DNA from: Pezizomycotina sp. ARF18
Taxonomy: Eukaryota > Ascomycota
NCBI GenBank assembly: GCA_002224055.1
Contig: AZLU01000061.1
Location: forward strand, 1-47,980
Length of the DNA stretch: 47,980 nt
Direction: 5' to 3'
In this document: positions 36,907 to 47,651 of the stretch, piece after piece
How positions within the stretch are numbered: position 1 is the first letter of the stretch
Layout of the letters: each line of letters opens with the position of its first letter
Position numbers and translations under genes: made by a program
The notes under the pieces: model-generated
The model's database searches: none
The model's input: the letters and a program-made list of their open reading frames with translations, nothing else
Told to the model about the DNA's origin: nothing

Positions 36907-38288
36907 CTAATCCTCCTCCATCTTCTCCCCCTCCGCATCCTTCTTCCCACCCTCCTCCTTCTTCCCCTCACCGCCAATCCTCGTTATCCTCATCAGCCGC
37001 CTTCGCAAGCGCCAGCGCCTCGTCAACGAGCTCTTTGGGTACCTCCTCGTGTATCCACCCGTTCCCGATAATCTTCTTGTCACGCCGGGGATACCGCCCT
37101 GGGGATCCTGGCGGACCCACGTCATTTCCAGCTCGAAGGGTTTGTCCTTGTTATCGTCGTGGGCTACGTGGATTATGCGCGCGGCTTCCTTGACGGCGTC
37201 GGTGAGGAGGAGCTCGGAGAGCTTGAGCTTTCGATTTCTGATTTTGCGGCTTGGCGGCCTTTTCCGGTGGGCGGCGCCGAAGTAGCCCTGTGAAAGGGGG
37301 TGAGGTTAGTTATATTACATTATTATTCTTCCTTCCGTTTTTCCTTTTTTTTTTTTTTTTTTTCTGTATACGGAGAAGGAAAGACGTGGAATGGTATAAA
37401 AAAATAAAAAATAAAAAAAAAAAAAAAAGGAAAAGAAGAGAAAGGAAAGGGAGGGAAGCCTTAAAAATTGGAGTAGGAAACGGTGGTAGAAGGGGGAATA
37501 TGAAAGTAGAGCTCCTTACCCAGTACAGCCCGCTCGGCTCGACCATGTACAGCCCGGCCCGTTCTCGTCCGCGCCGCCGATGATGGCCGTTATCCGAAGG
37601 GGCGGACGGACGAGTACAGGGTGTAGGCCTGCGCGTACCCTCCCATGCGGTCCGCTATCGAGGCTACGGGGATGGCTCCTTGTAGATGCGGCGCCAGCTC
37701 AGGACTCGTCGCGGGCGCGGTTGACGAAGTGGCGGCCGTCGGGACCATGCCGGCTGTCGTCTGTTTAAGCGAGCGGTGGTTAGCGAGCTCCGTCTGACCT
37801 CAAAAAAAAAAAAAAAAAAAAAAAAAAAGCACAGAGGAGGTGCTGCCAGTAGTGGCGGGTAAGTTGAGAGAGGTGATGATATGGGGTATGTTTGAGGAAG
37901 AGGGTGGTATTTTTACGATTCCAATGTGCTATCGACGGTAGATATGCGCTTGTTGCTTCCGGAGACGAGGAGCTTCGAGGTGATCAGCTTCTCGCAGGCG
38001 AGGACGACGCCGTCGGCGCAGCGCAGACCTATGGCCGTTCCACCGTTTTCGACCGCTTTGCCGGCGTATTCGACCTATAAATTCATCCCCTCCCATAATT
38101 TGTCGTCAGCCAAAACAAAACAGTTGGAGAGCTTGCGAAGCTTGAGGTTTAGGATGTTGTGGTGCGTTCTTTGCGTACTTGGAAGTTTCGGCCATCTGGT
38201 GAGAAGACAGAGTTTGAAAGATCGTAACCGGTTCCAATTGACGTCTGCAAAGAAGAAGTGTTTAGAGGTTAGCTATAGCATACGACAT
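36907..38288 (-). CDS. PRE10: 20S proteasome subunit alpha type-3 (alpha7)
   Basis: Structural alpha-ring subunit of the 20S proteasome. Likely exons are a short 5' exon at 38288, then 38244-38179, 38074-37917, 37760-37520 and 37288-36907. The alpha-subunit signature [20 protein letters not shown] is followed by [60 protein letters not shown] and [20 protein letters not shown]. Then come [34 protein letters not shown], the long C-terminal helix region [20 protein letters not shown] and an acidic tail ending KMEED, typical of this subunit. One-base losses occur near 37,927 (DSHIGI), 37,268, 37,080 and 36,970, among others. Start 38288 needs one added base to stay in frame. Two introns carry long T/A runs. 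Confidence 0.93.
37338..37434. repeat. Foldback inside proteasome intron: inverted T19/A15 arms
   Basis: Left arm TTTTTCC then 19 T (37338-37363); right arm 15 A then GGAAAA (37414-37434). The arms are reverse complements over about 21 bp with a 50-bp centre. It lies within the intron at 37289-37519 and resembles the A27/T27 foldback at 1154-1330, which also has GGAA/TTCC beside the homopolymer. Confidence 0.6.
37802..37828. repeat. Intronic poly(A) tract, 27 bases
   Basis: 27 A on the plus strand, so 27 T on the transcribed sense of the proteasome gene. It lies in the intron between exons 3 and 4 (37761-37916). Confidence 0.95.
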
Positions 38289-39164
38289 CTACAGAGACCT
38301 TATCGGAGAAAAAGTAAGAGGATGAGATTCGTGCCATAGCTTATGACGTTTTATGAGAAGGAGGGGAGTGATTATGAGGATAAACAAGGGACGTAAGAGG
38401 AGAACGAGAAGGGAGGGTTCGTTTGGTTGTTTATGGGGAGGCCGTTAAGTATTGTCGTGAAGTTGGAAGTGTTTGGAGGTAGTGAAGGTGGGATAATATT
38501 GGAGCTTCTTGCTGTGGGAAGCTAAATTTGCTAGCATAGAAGTTGCTTGTACGCGTGGGCTTGAGTTTTGTATGGGATTATGTAATTTCACGTGAGAAAG
38601 CTATTTCCTTATTTCGCGACGAATTAAAAACTGAACACTCCTAGGCCTCTCGCAAGAACCAACAGTTACGTGTAGACAAGGGAGGATTCTCCCACTCTGA
38701 CAGTATGAAATACATTTTTGAAGAAATTTTTAGCTATAGAAATTAAAGTGATCAAAATCAACATCGAAATCGGTATGACCCTCCTTTGTCCGATTGCCTA
38801 TTTCAGAGAAGTGCTATTATTAACGCCGCTCATCTCCGTCTACGGCTTCCACGATTTCATTTTTCCTTACGATAATTAAGCCACGAGGCCATAGATCAGT
38901 CCACCAACAGAAATACTATCCTGTTACACAGCAGGCATAAGGCATATATATACATTGGTGTAGTTCAGGGAAGACCCGGCGTCGCGTTGTCAGAAGCCAT
39001 AATCATCAAAACATCCTGTCACAAGTGTCAGCAGGATCCATCTTCATACGGATGTTCCTTTATGTCGTGATTTGAGAAGAGGAGGATGATACTCACCGAC
39101 TGCTCGTGAACTTAGCAGCCTTTCATATCGCCTTCACACCCTCGTCAGCCTGTACATTTTCACC

Positions 39165-39440
39165 TAACCTGGCACCGTCTGCCTCTCCATGCTCTGGCTG
39201 ATGCTTATGACGTCGATGTTGCTGTTGTAGCCGATGCGCCAGAGGGTGGTGCTGAGAAGGTTTGTGGGCATGTTGATGACGGGGATGATGTGGAGAGCCC
39301 TCAGGGGCCTCTATATCTTCATCCAGCCCTACCCTCTGAAGAACCTCCTCCGTCGACTTTCCCGCGCTCATATACGGCCATGCATGCATCGAGGAAGGAG
39401 ACGGGCATCTCAGCGTACACATCCTCGGAGGCCTTTTAAA
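39165..39440 (-). other. Coding-like fragment, unassigned
   Basis: On the minus strand two short stretches have strongly codon-like base use. One contains EDVYAEMPVSFLDACMAVYE (about 39,430-39,360), the other HIIPVINMPTNLLSTTLWRI followed by GYNSNIDVISIS (about 39,300-39,170). They are in different frames and interrupted by stops. They may be parts of an exon broken by single-base losses, or a decayed gene. The family was not recognised. Confidence 0.3.
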
Positions 39441-41288
39441 TACTGCCACGTACAGGTGGTGTACGACATGGGTCCTCAGCGAATTTATAGAGATGGATCC
39501 ATTTGGCGAGGGAAATTTCTGCTTCCCCAATCGTGGGATGCATCGTCTTATTGAGAGGTATTCCTCACAGTGTTACTCCCGGAGAGCAAAAGGTACTTAT
39601 CCGGGGATGAGGCCAGATTTCTTCGATTTATCGGAAGAGAAAAACTCGCGGACCGGTTCGGTTTCGTTCGGCACGGACGCAGATGGGTCTACCCAATTAC
39701 TTCTAGTAGAACGCAATCGAGTAAAACGCGTGAAGTTTACGTCGTCGTTCTGGGTCTGGATTCAAGATTGTTAGCAAAGATTGAGATTGAACGAGGTTGA
39801 AGGCTACACGATGCTCTGAGTTACCTTCACGAGGTTTACTTCGTGTTTGAGATCTTCAATTCGGCGGTGCAGCGCGATTCTGACGCAAATGTACTTTGCC
39901 TCCGCGGACTTGAAACTCAACGCAGCTTCCTCTGAAGCTCTTGCATAGATCTAATCTTCGCATTTAACGAGCCTTGTATTCGTGCCGCCTAGGGTTTTTT
40001 GGTCACGGAGTTAAAGATCGCAATAAGTGGCATGAGACAAGAAAAAGATTGCCACTTACCATTGCGGCCGGCACGAGATCTTCATAACTGAGCGTTAGAG
40101 ACTCTGCGTGCGCGACACTACGGCCTTTAAATGAGCCCGGAATTTTGCCGCAGGAAGGCTGTCCTAAGTTCGAAGATGGACGGGTGATTAAGGAATTTGG
40201 AAGGAATAACGATTTTTAATCTGTATTTCAGTGATTAGTCGCAGCCTGACGGTATTCAATTTAGCCATTGTGAGGTGATGGTGGCTATAATTTGTTCTCT
40301 GGCTAAGGGATACGCGATGTTTTTTACTTTCCAAGGGAGAAGAGCAGCAGCAGAGCTACGGAAGGTAAATACTCAGGCAGTAAACTTGATAAATTTTCTC
40401 TTACATTAGACATCTGGGTCCCGTGGGAGCACACCGGGGAGGGAGGGAAGATGAGACGGTTCTCGCCGTGGATCGTGAGAGAATTTTAGTGATTCGTAGA
40501 TGTGAGAAATATACATATATTTCCTAATAGGTTTATTTACTCAAGTAAGGAAGGAAGGGCGTGCCCCTTATAAAATAATAAATTGGAGGGCTGCATGCAT
40601 AATTCGCATGCACTGGAAATTCAGTCACGGCTATCTTACCAGATAGATTAAGTACAGCCAGTGCTTTTTTTCACTTCTATCCCTAAGCCCGTCCGAAACG
40701 TATTGAAGCAGAAGGGAAAGTTCACGCTCTCATACCAGGAGAAAAAGTTCACATCATGATAACAACAAAGTCGATGAAGAAGTTAGTTACGTGATGGCAA
40801 AAATGAGGTGGCACAAACCTTTTTTTTTTGTGATCGCTCGTGGTTACTTGAAAACCAAAGCAGTCCCCACTAATTCCAATGACTTTAGAGAAAGAAAATC
40901 GTTCCAAAACATGCAGTATGTACATTCCCTATCCCACCCTTGGCCCAGAGAAAAATAGAAAGACCCTCAGGTCAATATATAGCATGGAGGAGTTTCACAA
41001 GACGAAGATGCTTGATTTCTACGGGTGTCAACTACGGCCGCTGAAGGGCTTCTTTCTACAGCCTGCGCGGCTCCCGACAAAATAAAATAATAACTAAATA
41101 AAATAAAATAAAATAACAAGCCAACATAAAAGCTTAAAGGCTCAAAACTGCATGAACACCATGATACTCGAGCTTTTCTTGATTTGACCGGCAGTTTCGA
41201 AATAAGGAGCTGGAAAAGCGGGGAGAGATAGATAGGGATTAGGCCATCACCCCTGGTGCAGCTACCAAATGCAAAGCTCCGCGAAAAT

Positions 41289-41290
<2 letters not shown>

Positions 41291-41320
<30 letters not shown>
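41291..41320. repeat. Poly(T) tract, 30 bases
   Basis: An uninterrupted T30 directly followed by ATCCTGTTGAGATGAATAG. That sequence is related to the palindromic motif found next to the T16 run near 4028-4064. Confidence 0.95.
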
Positions 41321-41322
<2 letters not shown>

Positions 41323-42873
41323 CCTGTTGAGATGAATAGTTTCTCGGCCTGCTTTTCACAATCTTAATATCATGTAGGGAATCCATTGCCGTTCTATATT
41401 AACGCTATAATGCAAACGAAACTAGTTCAGCTGCGAGTTAAAGTAGGCTTGGTAGAGGATCTTGTATTTATCCATTCCTCATCTTTCTTTTAGCACCTGC
41501 CCAAAATGACCTGAAGCCGTCTAATTTTCCACCTAGAGGCAGCAATCATCGTAACTTACGTCGGCGATTTTCCTTTGCGCTATGGAAACAATCCGTTCTT
41601 TTGTGGCTTGAGAATTTGGAGAGCGAAGTGCAATCGACGAGGATGTGAGAGGTAGCGCCGAAGCGCAGATCAACCGAACCTTGCATATTCCTCTGTCTCT
41701 GTTGTTTGTGTATCGGATGGGAACCGTTGCAGAGCGGCTAAGCAGTTGAGGACAGACGAATATATTGTTAAGCCTGCTTTTAAACGAGAAAAACGAAATG
41801 AACGAATATGAAAATACGAAGAAAAGAAAAAAAAATGATGAAAGAAAGAAAAAAGAAGAAAAATATCCTACGGTCATACATCTCAGTGTAACAAATTTTT
41901 TTTTTTTTTTTTTTTTGCTTTTATTCGGTGTCCGACTGTGCAGGAAGCCCTTCGCTTTACGGCCAATTGATCAGTGTTATCCGCAAGGGCATTTTATACC
42001 AGAAAAGGAATAATTGTGGGCGCCATTATGCGTGATGACCAAGGTTCCACAGCGTGATTCGTATTCTTCAATTAGGGCGAAGGACACAGGCTACAGTGCT
42101 TGTGTAATGTATTGAACATGTAATAATATCTTTCGCGATATATGTTGCTATTATTATACATTCTTACTGCTTTTGATTAATTATAATCCGGGATATTTGC
42201 GGACAAGTATCGGAAAATAAATATAATAATGAATAAAAATAAAAAATACAATATATTGTAAATTATTCTCTGTTTCTTTGGCGTGGCTGACCAAAATTTT
42301 GTCATACTTCATTCTCATTACACCCTTCTCCCCTCCATCTCCGTCACAGTTTGCTAACATTTAAAACAACTTCTCTTTCATCCTCCAATAAACATGTCAT
42401 CCCTCGAATGCTACCTGATAAATAAAAGCAGTGCGTACGCAAGCCTTAGATTCGAAGAATTCACGACTGCAGAGTCATAGTACAGCTCACTAGGCCCGTT
42501 CTCTGCCCGATGGTTACCAATTTTGCCGTTCTAGATCTTATCGGAAAACGTCGTACCTTTTATCGCTCATCGACAACCCCGTCCCCCTTCGTCGACCGTA
42601 TCACATTAAACCCCATGCACAAGCAGGAAGCAAGGCTTTCCACCTTTCTATTCACGGCCGCCAATCCCCTTCCGAACCGCCGACGGCAAGCACAACCCAT
42701 GAACCATGAAAAAGCTTGGAGCAGGGAGGCAAAAGGGTGGACCAATGAGTGTGGACCCTGAGATCGCTTTTCTCTCATTCGATCCCGGAATCTCCAAGCG
42801 AGGAAGACGCCCAGAAAAAAAAAAAACTAAACCACCGGATGTTGGGCAAATGGGGTGGGTGTCCTGCTGAGGA

Positions 42874-42904
42874 CAGGGTATTTAGCGTTGAGACGCCTTG
42901 GCGC
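42874..42904 (+). repeat. Left terminal inverted repeat of the hAT element
   Basis: It starts CAGGGTATTTAGCGTTGAGA and continues CGCCTTGGCGCC. It pairs with the right terminal repeat over the first 19-20 bases with one T inserted, and then loosely with CCTTGGCG. Confidence 0.85.
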
Positions 42905-42911
42905 CAAAGTA

Positions 42912-45114
42912 CTATAGAGCCTCATTATCTACATATTCATCTTCCTCTAAATCTACCTCCGAATCCGACTCCTCTTCCCAATCCGAATCTTCTATATAAT
43001 CCGGTTCTAAATAATCTACTTCTTTATCTATAAAATTATAATATTTTAATAAAATAATCTCTATAAAAGTATTAATTTTAATAAATTTTCTAGCTCTAGT
43101 ATAAATATTTTTAGAAAAGAAAAGGTAGACTCGCTAGCAGCACTAGTATAGGTATACTAAAATAATTACGTGCTAAAAGCTAAAATACGATATTTTTCTT
43201 TATTTTACGCCAATAATCTAATATATAATAGAATTATTAGAATCTATAGATCTAAAGGCTCTTTAAATATAATTCTAGCTCGTCTATAGTAATAATACTA
43301 TTATTAATAGTATTATATTCTTTTTTATACTATTATATATTTCTTTTAATTCTTTTAATAGTATATCTTTATCTCTTCTTTAATATTATAAATTTTAAAA
43401 ATATTTAGTTAATAGTAGGATCTAAAATAGAAGCTATAAAAATATTTAAATAAGTAGTACCTATAGTAGTAAATTTAAGGTAGGAAACCACTTTTCTAAT
43501 TTTTCTATACCTTTTTTAAGCCTTCTTTAATTAATAAATTAAATCTAATTCTATAGAATTTAAATCTATAGAATTTAAAGTAATAGTATTTAAATCTATA
43601 GAATTTAAACTTATAGTATTAATATCTATTAAATTTAAATTTAAATTATATTTTAAATTAATAGAATTAAAATTAGAAGAATTTAATTCTATAAAAGCTT
43701 TAACTTATTTTTTATAGTTAAAATAAAAGGTAAAATATAAGGTATTGTTATATACTTTGACCTTAACTAATTATAGTAGATATAAAAAATTTCTAATATA
43801 TAAATAAATATTTAATAGTATTTAAATCTTTTAAAACTAATATTTTAATATTAGGATTATTTATTTTTTAAAGCCTTTTCTATATTAAATATAATAAAAT
43901 AAATTTTTAAGTATTTCGTAAGTAGAATTCTATCTAGTTTCCGAATCTAAAGATAAATATAGATTATTATTAAGAGTAAAATCTTTTTTAATTAAATCTT
44001 CTAAAATTTTTTTATTATTTTCTAATTTAAAGAATTTAATAATTTTTCTAATATTTAAAAAAAATATTTTTAATTTTAGTAAATAGTAGAATTTTTATAT
44101 TAAAGAATTTTCTAAATTTAAATTACTAGTAGTTAAATTATTAATATTTAAAGAATTTAAATTTAAATTATTAAAATTTAAAATATTTCTATTTAAATTA
44201 TTAGTAATAAAAAAAAAATCTTCTAATTCTTTTTCTTCTTTTTAGTTAATAAAATAAAATTTAAAATTTTCGTAACTATATTATTTAAAGTATGTGCTAA
44301 ACAAAAAAAAATTTAATTTATTATTATAATATTCTTTATTTAATTTTTAAAGCTTTAATATTATTACTAGCTTATCTACTGTTATAGTAATAATAGAATT
44401 AAAATATTAAAAGATTCTAAAGAATTTTTAAATATTTTTAATAAATATTCCGCAGTTTTTTTTTCTTTAATTCTATAATATCTAATAATAAGATTTTAAA
44501 TTAAAATTAAAATCTAAATAAGATATATTAATAGTAAAAAAGCTTTTACTATTTATATTAACCAGCTATCTATAGAATAGCTAAATTTAGTTAAATTTTT
44601 TCTTTTCTATATTTAATTCTTCTTTTATATTTTCTCTAGCCTTTAAATAAGTAGTATCTAAAGACTTTTTTAATATATTATAATTTATAGTAGGTAAATA
44701 ACGTCTTAAATAATTAATTAATAAAGAAAAACTTTTAGAATAAACTATATTAAAGGCTAAATATTTTCTATAATAAAATAATATTAATTTTATAAAAAAT
44801 AAATTCTAAAGCCTTTTCTATAGTATTTTAATTTATAGTTTTCTTCTAAAATTAATAGTCGGATGTTTACGTTTATAGTGTTTCTATATTTAGAAGTACT
44901 AAAAATCGTATCCGTACTATAATTAGTAGTATAAGTATTACAGCTTAAACAGCTAATTTTAAAGTTCTAATTTTTTATTATATATAGTTTTTATTTAATA
45001 TTATTCTTTTTTAAAATAATTATTTTAAATAAATAATTAGATATTTTAGGTCTTTTTTTCTCTTTCTCTATAGTATATACGGTAGAACTTCTTTTTCTTT
45101 AATAAAGTTAACAT
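42912..45114 (-). pseudogene. hAT transposase remnant (BED finger plus dimerisation domain)
   Basis: Possible start at 45114, end at TAG 42912-42914. Near the N terminus ISCLSCN gives C-x2-C, and HYKRKHP about 25 residues later (after a one-base shift) gives H-x4-H, forming a BED-type zinc finger. Near the C terminus RILAF, LARNYFSIP and TSAASESTFSF, then KNIYTRARKFIKI, reproduce the hAT dimerisation region (family form: LARDYLSIPATSAASERVFS). An acidic tail EDSDWEEESDSEVDLEEDEY closes the protein. Between these the frame is filled with TAA and TAG, consistent with CAA/CAG/TGG codons hit by C-to-T change. It is not functional as written. Confidence 0.88.
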
Positions 45115-45129
45115 TTTTTTTTATTAAAT

Positions 45130-45360
45130 AATAATAATAAATTTAATAAGTATTTAATTAATTAAATAAGTAGATAGTTAGGTAGGTAGCTAAATATATA
45201 GCTAAGTAAGTAACTACTATCTAATTAATTAATTAATTAATTAATAAAAAAGTTTATTAAGATATATAAGTAGGTAGATAAGTAATAGATAGTTAAGTAG
45301 GTAACTATTTTTTTAAAAAAAACAGTTAAGTAGGTAACTACTATCTAAATACTTAAAAAA
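45130..45360. repeat. Subterminal short repeats of the hAT element
   Basis: TAGGTAGCTAA and GTAACTACTATCTAA-like words recur: near 45,180, AAGTAAGTAACTACTATCTAA near 45,205, TTAAGTAGGTAACTATT near 45,293 and AAGTAGGTAACTACTATCTA near 45,328. Clustered subterminal repeats are typical transposase-binding regions of hAT elements. Confidence 0.55.
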
Positions 45361-45544
45361 AAAATTAAAAAAAAATTTTTTTTTTAATTTATTAAGTTTT
45401 TTTTTATAGTTTATTAAGAATATAAAAGAAGATAGATAGATAACTAGATTAATTAAAAGTTAAGTTAAAACTTAAAAAAAAGAGGGAATAAGACTACTCT
45501 TATATTAACATTTTAGCTACATATACTATTTTTCGAGGTGTCAT

Positions 45545-45581
45545 GCGCCAAGTAACGCCAAGGTCTCAACGCTAATACCCG
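45545..45581 (-). repeat. Right terminal inverted repeat of the hAT element
   Basis: The reverse complement begins CGGGTATTAGCGTTGAGACC, then TTGGCGTTACTTGGCGC. A T seems to be missing from the expected CCCTG end. Confidence 0.85.
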
Positions 45582-46533
45582 CTTGAGGAACTTTCCATCC
45601 GCTGCGTTTTTTCTTTTTTCTTTTTTCTTTTCTGTTTCTGTTTTCTGTTTCTTTTTTCTTTTTTTCTTTTTCTTTACGGTAAGCTTCTCCTTCCCCTTGT
45701 CCCCTCATAGCTCTTTGCAATCAAGGCTGATCAGCGACATGCATGTGCCCCAAAGGTTGACCCAATGTGTGCGTGTGCTTCCCCCAAGCTTTGCCCCACA
45801 TTAAAGCAGCGAGCAGCGGTCCACTCCTGGAGCTTCTTTTTCGCTTTCCTTGGAGGATCACACTAAGGGAAAGAAAAAGAAAGAAGCAGAAAAAAAAGAA
45901 AACAGAAAATAGCAAAAGGGACTTCTAAAAAAGCGCTCAAAATAGAGAAAAGGAGCGGTACTGACGCAGGTTTGAGAGAATGGCATTTTGTCTCGCAGAA
46001 GGAAGAAGAAGAAAAGAAGAGAATAAAAAAAACAAACCGAAGAAAAAGGAAGCAAAAGCAAATAGCAGCATTTATCGATGCCGATGCCGATCTCCAACGA
46101 GGGTTAAAACTTAAAAATATTGAACTGAACTGATAGCACTTTAGGGGCAGACAAAATCTATCCCTTAATCCTGGAAATCATGTCCATGCCCTAAACACTT
46201 AAAAAAGAAATATATAAAATACTGAAATATAGCTTTTTTTTTTTTTATCCTCTTGAAATATATCCACTCATCACAACTGCTTCCTGGTCCGTTCGTTCGC
46301 AATCTATTCAGAAACGGGAAAGTGACCGCCGTCATGCTCAGACAGCGTCAAGAAATAAAGAAGAAATAGGAAAATAAGAAAAAGAAAGACGAAGAGGCTG
46401 ATACTAATTCAGTAAGCAAGACTTAGTAATTATAAAAAAAAAAAAAATTGGAGAGAATTACATGATGAAGAGGTGCTAAAAGTAAGGTTCAGAAGATAAA
46501 ACCGCCCGCCCTTGCAGCGATCCAGGGATTAGG

Positions 46534-46569
<36 letters not shown>

Positions 46570-47205
46570 ATTTAGAGACGAGAGACCAGTCGGACGAACG
46601 CCATTTGACGTAAGATCATCGATATCGGCCTTTTCCATCCCTCAAGCATTAAGAATAAATACTAGTCACACGTCGCTTCCATTCTTTTTTTCCTATCCCT
46701 CTTTTCTATTCATTCCTCGTTCTCTAATACATCATATTGCTTGCTTTAAGCATCTGATAGAAACGGCAAATATATAACTGTACATTTTCTTTTTAGGTTG
46801 TTGCTTACCCTCTTGCCTATTCACCAGGACGTGACAGCTGCGACGGAGCTCGGTTAAAAAGAAGGGAAAAAAAAAAAAAAAAAAGTCCAAGCAGAAGAGA
46901 GCTTAAAATTAAAACAAAACACGCTACACTTTGACACCACACGAGACAATAATCAGATCGCACAAGAAAGAGATCAAAAAGACACGACGTCCGTTATCGT
47001 TTTGAAACATTTCCGCTCTGCCGGATCCATTGCGATATAGAATTTATTTTTAAAGAGAATCTTCTTTGAAGAACGCGATACAACACAATACCAAATCTAA
47101 ACATGTACCGCCGCAAGATGTAGTAGCTCCACCGTGAGCAGAAAAAACCGGAGCTAGAGCAAACGAAACTCAAGAGCAGGAGCAGGTTGCTGCGCCGACC
47201 AACAA
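45582..47205. other. Intergenic, low-complexity
   Basis: This includes a polypyrimidine T/C run (about 45,607-45,675), purine-rich patches (45,870-46,060), a T12 run near 46,235, an (AG)n tract and an A-run near 46,868. No gene was recognised. Confidence 0.5.
46537..46567. repeat. (AG)n dinucleotide microsatellite
   Basis: About 15 uninterrupted AG units. Confidence 0.95.
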
Positions 47206-47619
47206 ATGGATCACCAAATGCTATCTCCGAGACAGCAGCAGCAGATGGAGCTGCCTTTAAACACACAAATGCAGCAGCATATAGAGCCGCAGCAGCTTTA
47301 CTGCAATGTCAGGTTTGCGGAGGGTTGTCGCTTTTGGTACCGACCAGATACAGCCTGGAGCTGAAATAGGTTGCGGATTCGTACGTCGCGCCTTTCTGTT
47401 GATAATTCTTTGATATTTAATCGTCCAAACCGTATTTTTATACTGACTGTATTTTGTTTTCTTTCCAGTGCGGTCACCGTCCGTAATAATACAAGACACA
47501 AATGTCCAGCCTTCAATATCAATGGATACTCCTACGCACCACCCATAGACCTCTTCGCGGGATGAGCCTCAGCGACGGCCTTAATAATCTTAATATAGCA
47601 GACTTGAACGATGTGCAAG

Positions 47620-47651
<32 letters not shown>

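Larger units (their letters stand above)
38289..42873. other. Long intergenic region upstream of the proteasome gene
   Basis: About 4.6 kb with no recognised complete gene. It includes the proteasome promoter, a coding-like fragment near 39,165-39,440, an AAATA-type low-complexity patch near 41,087-41,115, a T30 run (41291-41320) followed by a CTGTTGAGATGAATAG motif, and a T22 run near 41,896. The right end is the left flank of the hAT element. Confidence 0.5.
42874..45581 (-). mobile_element. hAT-superfamily DNA transposon, RIP-like mutated
   Basis: About 2.7 kb. The left end CAGGGTATTTAGCGTTGAGA and the reverse complement of the right end (CGGGTATTAGCGTTGAGAC) are terminal inverted repeats. 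CAGGG-type ends are usual in hAT elements. Flanking 8-mers GCTGAGGA (42866-42873) and CTTGAGGA (45582-45589) share six terminal bases and fit a degraded 8-bp target duplication. The interior is extremely AT-rich with abundant TA and frequent TAA/TAG, while the flanks are not, as expected of repeat-induced point mutation. The minus-strand reading still shows a BED-type zinc finger and the hAT C-terminal dimerisation motif. Confidence 0.93.

Noticed and set aside
42510-42761. 83-codon plus-strand frame just left of the hAT element
   Set aside because: No domain, no splice context; probably chance or part of a non-coding flank.
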